A stretch of 64,000 nucleotides of DNA from Firmicutes bacterium UBA4996 (GTDB lineage Bacteria > Bacillota > Limnochordia > Darwinibacteriales > Darwinibacteriaceae): assembly GCA_002396805.1 (NCBI GenBank), contig DGYW01000058.1:54500-118499 (forward strand). The letters run 5' to 3'. Under the pieces are notes generated by a model that was not told where the DNA came from, made no database searches, and worked only from the letters and a program-made list of their open reading frames with translations. Below are positions 59,874-64,000 of the stretch, in pieces. A program made the position numbers and the translations under genes. Numbering within the stretch: the first letter of the stretch is position 1; every line of letters begins with the position of its first letter.

Positions 59874-61043
59874 ATGAAGAGATGGCTAGTAGTTTTCCCC
59901 TTGTTGATTCTAGTGTGGGGCGATTTTGCCTGCGCCCAACAAAACTTGGATTTTGAACCATTTCAACAGTCGATACAAGCTCAATTAGAAGCTCTGAATC
60001 TCGGACAGCTGTTGGAGTTCACCCAATTGTTAGAGGCTGAATATCAGCAGTATTTACCGGGCTTAAGCGTGAAAGAACTCCTTTCTGGTCAAGGACAGCT
60101 GGCTTCCCCAGGCGATTTGCTGACTCTTTTATTGCAGAGATTGCTTAGGGAACTATATCTCAGCCTAAAATTATTACGGCAATTAGTAGTCATCGGAATT
60201 CTGGCGGCACTTTTACAAAGACTCAGTGCCTCTTTTGGGATGAAGACAGTTGTAGATTTAGCCTTTGGCGCGTGCTTCTTGGTATTGGTACTCATTGGGC
60301 TCCAAAGTTTTCAAGTAGTCGTAGCCCTAGCCACGGAGGCTGTGGATCAGATGGTCTCGTTCATGTATTCGCTACTTCCAATGCTCTCTGCACTCTTGGT
60401 CACGGTGGGTGGCCTAACCTCTTCTGCGATTTTCCACCCCTTGCTGTGGGGGTTAGTAGGCGCTATTGCAGGACTCGTACAATATCTGCTGTTTCCCCTG
60501 ATCCTTTTTAGCACTGCCTTTGGCCTGGTAGCCCACTTCTCCAACGAGTTGCCCCTGTCTAGACTAGGAGGACTACTCAGGCAAGGTGCCATCACGTTGT
60601 TAGGGACATTTTTCATGGTTTTTTCTGGTTTTGTGGTGGTTAAGGGTGCCATAGCGCCTATCGCAGATGGACTTTCGCTCCGGGCGGCCAAGTATTTTAC
60701 CAAGACATTGATCCCCATTGCCGGTGGGATGTTTGCAGACACCCTAGAGGTGGTGGTTGGTGGTTCATTATTAATCAAGAACGGAGTAGGGGTCTTTGGT
60801 CTGGTCATGATAATTTTCTTGGTCGTGACTCCGCTTTTGAAAGTGTGGGCCATGGTGCTAGTGTATAAATTAGTGGGCGCCTTATTAGAGCCCATCTGTG
60901 ATCCCCGTTTGGTTCGGGCTTTAACTACCATGGAATCTTCTCTGACCTTGATCTTCGTCTCTTTAGGCACGGTGGCCGTAATGTTTTTACTGGCAATAAG
61001 TATTTTGGTTGGTGTGGGTAATCTAACTGTGTTCATGAGGTGA
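59874..61043 (+). CDS. spoIIIAE: stage III sporulation protein AE
   Basis: The large polytopic membrane protein of the channel, 389 residues, with a signal peptide (WLVVFPLLILVWGDFACA) and about eight membrane segments. The sequence GAIAPIADGLSLRAAKYFTKTLIPIAGGMFADTLE is characteristic. Confidence 0.95.
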   Translation: MKRWLVVFPLLILVWGDFACAQQNLDFEPFQQSIQAQLEALNLGQLLEFTQLLEAEYQQYLPGLSVKELLSGQGQLASPGDLLTLLLQRLLRELYLSLKLLRQLVVIGILAALLQRLSASFGMKTVVDLAFGACFLVLVLIGLQSFQVVVALATEAVDQMVSFMYSLLPMLSALLVTVGGLTSSAIFHPLLWGLVGAIAGLVQYLLFPLILFSTAFGLVAHFSNELPLSRLGGLLRQGAITLLGTFFMVFSGFVVVKGAIAPIADGLSLRAAKYFTKTLIPIAGGMFADTLEVVVGGSLLIKNGVGVFGLVMIIFLVVTPLLKVWAMVLVYKLVGALLEPICDPRLVRALTTMESSLTLIFVSLGTVAVMFLLAISILVGVGNLTVFMR

Positions 61044-61047
61044 GAAG

Positions 61048-61545
61048 ATGTTTTGGCGAGAATGGTTAACAACATTATTGGGCTTAACAATCTTACTGGC
61101 AATTGTGGAAATGATTTTACCCCCAGGCGATATCGGGAAATTCTCTAGACTTGTCTTAGGTCTAGTAGTCCTGTTGGCAGTACTCCAACCTCTCATCACC
61201 TTTCTAAAGCTCAATCCTGAGATCCCCTCCATTTCTACTTGGGTACCAGCTCAGATTGAACAGGATGCTTTAGTCTTGGCTGAGGAGATGCGCCTTGCGG
61301 GGGCCAAACCCCTGTTGGAAGCAGATAGTGGTGGTCACATCAGACAATTGGAAGCTTTACTTTTGACCATGGATCAGATTGAAGATGTGCAGGTAGAAAT
61401 CAGGGGATCATCTTTTGATCATCAAATGGTATTAGTGAAAATTGACTCCATAACACCCGACCTCGAGCTTAGAGTACGGAAAATAGTCAGTGGAATCTTA
61501 AACATTGGGGAACACCAGGTAGCAGTAGAGCCTTGGTACGACTAG
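61048..61545 (+). CDS. spoIIIAF: stage III sporulation protein AF
   Basis: A 165-residue protein with two N-terminal membrane segments (LTTLLGLTILLAIVEMILP and LVLGLVVLLAVLQPLITFL) and a soluble C-terminal domain related to the ring-building motif of secretion systems. ATG 61048 lies 4 bp after spoIIIAE. Confidence 0.92.
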   Translation: MFWREWLTTLLGLTILLAIVEMILPPGDIGKFSRLVLGLVVLLAVLQPLITFLKLNPEIPSISTWVPAQIEQDALVLAEEMRLAGAKPLLEADSGGHIRQLEALLLTMDQIEDVQVEIRGSSFDHQMVLVKIDSITPDLELRVRKIVSGILNIGEHQVAVEPWYD

Positions 61546-61555
61546 GAGGTAGGCC

Positions 61556-62092
61556 ATGGGTGATCTGTGGAGGCGTTTGGACGAACGGCAAAAAAAGCTC
61601 TTCGGTTGGTTGGCACTAGGCACGATTTTCGGTATGGCAATCTTAATATTTCAACCCACCTTGCAACAAACACCTGTGACTCCGACACCGAGGCAAGAGC
61701 AGACTGTTGATGGTAATGCATTAGAGAACTACTGGGAAGGGGAGCTAACTACCATCATCAATAATATGTTGGGAACAAAGCACAGCCAAGTATTCTTGAC
61801 ACTAGAGCGTGGTACAAAGCTGATTGTGGCTGAAAGTCTTACTGAGGAAGAGCGAAAAACGGTGGAAGGTGGGATGGAATATAGACGTACCGTTACACCG
61901 GTAATCTTACGTAACGATGGGGATCGTCGGGAGATGCCCTTAGTCTTAGAAGAGCAAGAACCAATTGTTCGAGGAGTTGTAGTGGTCTTGGACCACGAAC
62001 CTCAAGCCCATGTGCGGCTGCAAGTGGCCCAAGCGGTTGCCACAGTTTTACAGGTCCCCATGTATCGTATTGAGGTTTTATTCAAACAATAG
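61556..62092 (+). CDS. spoIIIAG: stage III sporulation protein AG
   Basis: A 178-residue single-pass protein with a membrane segment at about residues 17-35 and a periplasmic-type ring-building domain (ENYWEGELTTIINNMLG ... YRIEVLFKQ), which forms a large ring between the two membranes in Bacillus. ATG 61556 follows AGGAGG. Confidence 0.93.
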   Translation: MGDLWRRLDERQKKLFGWLALGTIFGMAILIFQPTLQQTPVTPTPRQEQTVDGNALENYWEGELTTIINNMLGTKHSQVFLTLERGTKLIVAESLTEEERKTVEGGMEYRRTVTPVILRNDGDRREMPLVLEEQEPIVRGVVVVLDHEPQAHVRLQVAQAVATVLQVPMYRIEVLFKQ

Positions 62093-62104
62093 GGAGGATT
62101 GGCG

Positions 62105-62650
62105 ATGGCAAAGTTTTACGTGTTTAAAGGGAAGAAGGCCTTGTGGAATCTCTTGATTATTGTGCTAGTGATTGCTGCTTTGATTTATGTGTTTCGAGTA
62201 GATGACGGTCTAGGAATCGAGGAAGAGGTGACAAGTGACCGCGGTTTAGGTGGGGGAAACTTGGTAGTGGTAGAACCAGTAACGGTGCGTACAGTGCCTA
62301 CTAAGTTTGCGGAATACAAGTTGGAGAGAGAACGAATGCGGAGTAGACAGATGGAACTATTACAAAACTTCGCATATGATGCGCAAGCGGACCCAGAGCG
62401 CAAGGCCCAGATGCAAGGGGAGTTACAAGCACTTGTTGAAAAGATGAGTAGGGAGACGGAAATTGAAAACCTCATTAAGGCCAAAGGATACTTAGATGGG
62501 TTGGTCATTTTGGATCAAGATGTCATTACTGTGGTTGTTCCAGTTACTTTGACTAGGGAAGAAGCGGCCCGCATTGGTGAACTGGTACAGAGAATGACCG
62601 GGATTAAACTGGAGAAGATCACTATAGTGGATGAAACCATTAGTGCTTAA
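62105..62650 (+). CDS. spoIIIAH: stage III sporulation protein AH
   Basis: A 181-residue single-pass protein (LWNLLIIVLVIAALIYVF) with an extracytoplasmic YscJ/FliF-like domain that binds SpoIIQ. ATG 62105 is 7 bases after AGGGAGG; the TTG 62099 is too close. Ends the spoIIIA operon before a strong terminator. Confidence 0.93.
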   Translation: MAKFYVFKGKKALWNLLIIVLVIAALIYVFRVDDGLGIEEEVTSDRGLGGGNLVVVEPVTVRTVPTKFAEYKLERERMRSRQMELLQNFAYDAQADPERKAQMQGELQALVEKMSRETEIENLIKAKGYLDGLVILDQDVITVVVPVTLTREEAARIGELVQRMTGIKLEKITIVDETISA

Positions 62651-62658
62651 TGAAAATC

Positions 62659-62688
62659 CCAGCCCCGTAAGAAGGGGCTTCTTTTTTT
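62659..62688 (+). terminator. rho-independent terminator of spoIIIA
   Basis: AGCCCC / GGGGCT stem with a seven-base loop, then CTTTTTTT. Confidence 0.88.
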
Positions 62689-62749
62689 GGAGGAGAATTT
62701 TCCCCATGGGCGAATATGATCAGGTACGAATTTAGAAAAGAGGTATTTT

Positions 62750-63199
62750 ATGGAATTCGCTCAAATCAAGGAGTTAGTTGCTTTGATAGATTCAACCAAG
62801 GTTACTGAGTTGGAAATCGAGCAAGAAGGCTTTAAAATACGTATTCGCAAAGAGTTCTCGGTGCAGCAATCTCAAACCCTGCCCAGCTACCCACAGGAGA
62901 TGCCAGCCGCTGATGTTGCCCCTAGAACTAGCGCAGCTCCACCCGTAAGTAGTGGACTTGTGGAGTTCGTTTCTCCCATGGTGGGCACTTTTTACCGGGC
63001 TCCAGCCCCTGATGCTCCTCCATACATTCAAGTAGGCGCTACCATCGAGGAGGGTCAGGTTTTGTTTATCATTGAAGCCATGAAGATGATGAATGAAATC
63101 GTCGCTGAGGGTCGTGGGGTAGTCAAGGAGTTTCTTGTGGAAAACGGTCAGCCCGTAGAATACGGTCAACCGGTTCTCTTGATCGAGCCCCTAAGCTAG
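62750..63199 (+). CDS. accB: biotin carboxyl carrier protein of acetyl-CoA carboxylase
   Basis: A 149-residue BCCP: an N-terminal helical part, a Pro/Ala linker (about residues 44-68) and a biotinyl domain with EAMKMMNE, biotinylated lysine Lys112. ATG 62750 follows AAGAGG. The order spoIIIAH-accB-accC is common in Clostridia. Confidence 0.96.
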   Translation: MEFAQIKELVALIDSTKVTELEIEQEGFKIRIRKEFSVQQSQTLPSYPQEMPAADVAPRTSAAPPVSSGLVEFVSPMVGTFYRAPAPDAPPYIQVGATIEEGQVLFIIEAMKMMNEIVAEGRGVVKEFLVENGQPVEYGQPVLLIEPLS

Positions 63200-63209
63200 G
63201 AGGTGTCGC

Positions 63210-64000
63210 ATGCTACGCAGAATACTAGTTGCTAATCGAGGAGAAATTGCCCTTCGCATCATTAGGGCCTGTCGCGAATTAAACATTGAGACAATTGCCA
63301 TTTATTCTGAAGCGGATCGGGATTCTCTTCACGTAAAATGGGCCGATGAAGCAGTGTGCGTTGGGCCCGCTCCCTCTCAACAGAGCTACTTAAATTTACA
63401 AAATATCTTAGCTGCAGCATTAGCCCACGGGGCAGAAGCGATCCATCCGGGCTATGGCTATCTAAGTGAGCAAGCTCTCTTTGCTGAAATGTGCGAAGCA
63501 CACAATCTTGTTTTCATTGGACCGACTGCTCATCAGATTGAGCTTTTGGGTGATAAAGTTAGGGCAAAGACCACTATGGAAGCTGCTGGAGTGCCAGTGA
63601 TTCCAGGGAGTCTTGGTTCTATTACTGATGAAAAGGCCCTTATCAAAGTTGCTGAGGAAATTGGTTATCCTGTGATCATCAAGGCCAGCGCCGGTGGGGG
63701 CGGAAAAGGCATGCGTTTGGCCCATGATCGTGAAGAACTTGTGCATGGTTTTCACACAGCACGAGCTGAAGCCGCTGCGGCCTTTAATAGTGATGCGGTC
63801 TACCTCGAGAAATTCATCCAGGCTCCACGGCATATTGAAGTGCAATTGCTCGGCGATAATTTTGGTAATGTGGTCCATTTCGGCGAACGAGAGTGTTCTT
63901 TGCAGCGGCGGCATCAAAAACTCATCGAAGAATGTCCGTCTCCCGTCATTGGTGAAGAGTTGCGGGCCACAATGGGTGAGGCCGCAGTGCGGGGTGCTCA
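63210..64000 (+). CDS. accC: biotin carboxylase, 3' end missing
   Basis: Carboxylates biotin on AccB using ATP and bicarbonate. The first 263 codons are present: [27 protein letters not shown], the ATP-grasp glycine loop [12 protein letters not shown] (nt 63682-63717) and [10 protein letters not shown] ... [16 protein letters not shown] 63210 follows AGGAGGTG. The frame runs open through the right edge; roughly 40 percent of the protein is outside the window. Confidence 0.96.
   Translation, partial: MLRRILVANRGEIALRIIRACRELNIETIAIYSEADRDSLHVKWADEAVCVGPAPSQQSYLNLQNILAAALAHGAEAIHPGYGYLSEQALFAEMCEAHNLVFIGPTAHQIELLGDKVRAKTTMEAAGVPVIPGSLGSITDEKALIKVAEEIGYPVIIKASAGGGGKGMRLAHDREELVHGFHTARAEAAAAFNSDAVYLEKFIQAPRHIEVQLLGDNFGNVVHFGERECSLQRRHQKLIEECPSPVIGEELRATMGEAAVRGA

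Noticed and set aside
1..64000. tRNA, rRNA, CRISPR arrays and insertion sequences
   Set aside because: None seen on reading; spacing between genes is short throughout, and the only mobile-element enzyme is the recombinase in the sigK element. A tRNA scan was not possible.

Overview
The window comes from an endospore-forming member of the Bacillota (Firmicutes), probably an anaerobe of a clostridial or Limnochordia-like lineage. The grounds are a complete spoIIIAA-AH operon followed by accB-accC, a split sigK gene, cwlD, yqeG-yqeH and efp, many GTG/TTG starts behind strong AGGAGG-type ribosome binding sites, and sigma-A and sigma-E type promoters. The exact lineage cannot be fixed from the sequence. 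I see no rRNA, tRNA, CRISPR array or insertion sequence. No gap between genes exceeds about 300 bases.

Layout. 1-13.0 kb: oxidative pentose phosphate genes (zwf, cut by the left edge, and gnd) enclosing a cyclase-family hydrolase, a NYN-LOTUS-cold-shock protein, a TIM-barrel protein, an acetyltransferase, CCA-adding enzyme (opposite strand), sfsA, an unknown HAD/kinase pair and an FmdB-like zinc ribbon. A methyltransferase and psuG-psuK follow gnd. 13.1-23.9 kb: glnS, luxS and mtnN (methyl-cycle/AI-2 genes), a SYLF protein, cwlD, pgi, manA, then two unknown membrane proteins, a HesB-like selenoprotein gene that reads through an in-frame TGA, a Zn/Mn ABC transporter and a DUF1540 protein. 24-43.5 kb: an RluA-type pseudouridine synthase, two Gate-domain membrane proteins, an unknown exported protein with 15-bp repeats, an 874-residue aminotransferase/acyl-ACP-reductase fusion, an EtfB/ferredoxin-EtfA/GlcD set resembling lactate dehydrogenase-Etf complexes, a DegT-type aminotransferase, dapF, a glycerophosphodiesterase, a short PAS-MCP protein, an ABC exporter and three tandem M42 peptidases. 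43.7-48.7 kb: TldD/TldE, two ECF transporter S components (one FolT-like), an ArsR regulator and small proteins.

48.7-53.5 kb is the most striking part. sigK, the late mother-cell sigma factor gene, is split by an apparent 4,009-bp skin-like element flanked by direct copies of GAGATCT. The element carries only three genes: maltose phosphorylase, beta-phosphoglucomutase and an unusually short serine recombinase. Joining the flanks at the 7-bp core restores a 234-codon sigK frame exactly. Both terminal genes of the element run into the recombination sites, so excision would change the C-termini of maltose phosphorylase and of the recombinase.

53.5-64 kb: yqeG, yqeH, a small protein, an Xaa-Pro peptidase, efp, an acidic zinc-ribbon protein, the spoIIIA operon with a good sigma-E promoter, accB, and the start of accC, cut by the right edge.

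Working together: maltose phosphorylase and beta-phosphoglucomutase would turn maltose into glucose and glucose 6-phosphate, which pgi, zwf and gnd (all in this window) can use. The sigK, spoIIIA and cwlD genes tie the neighbourhood to mother-cell sporulation.
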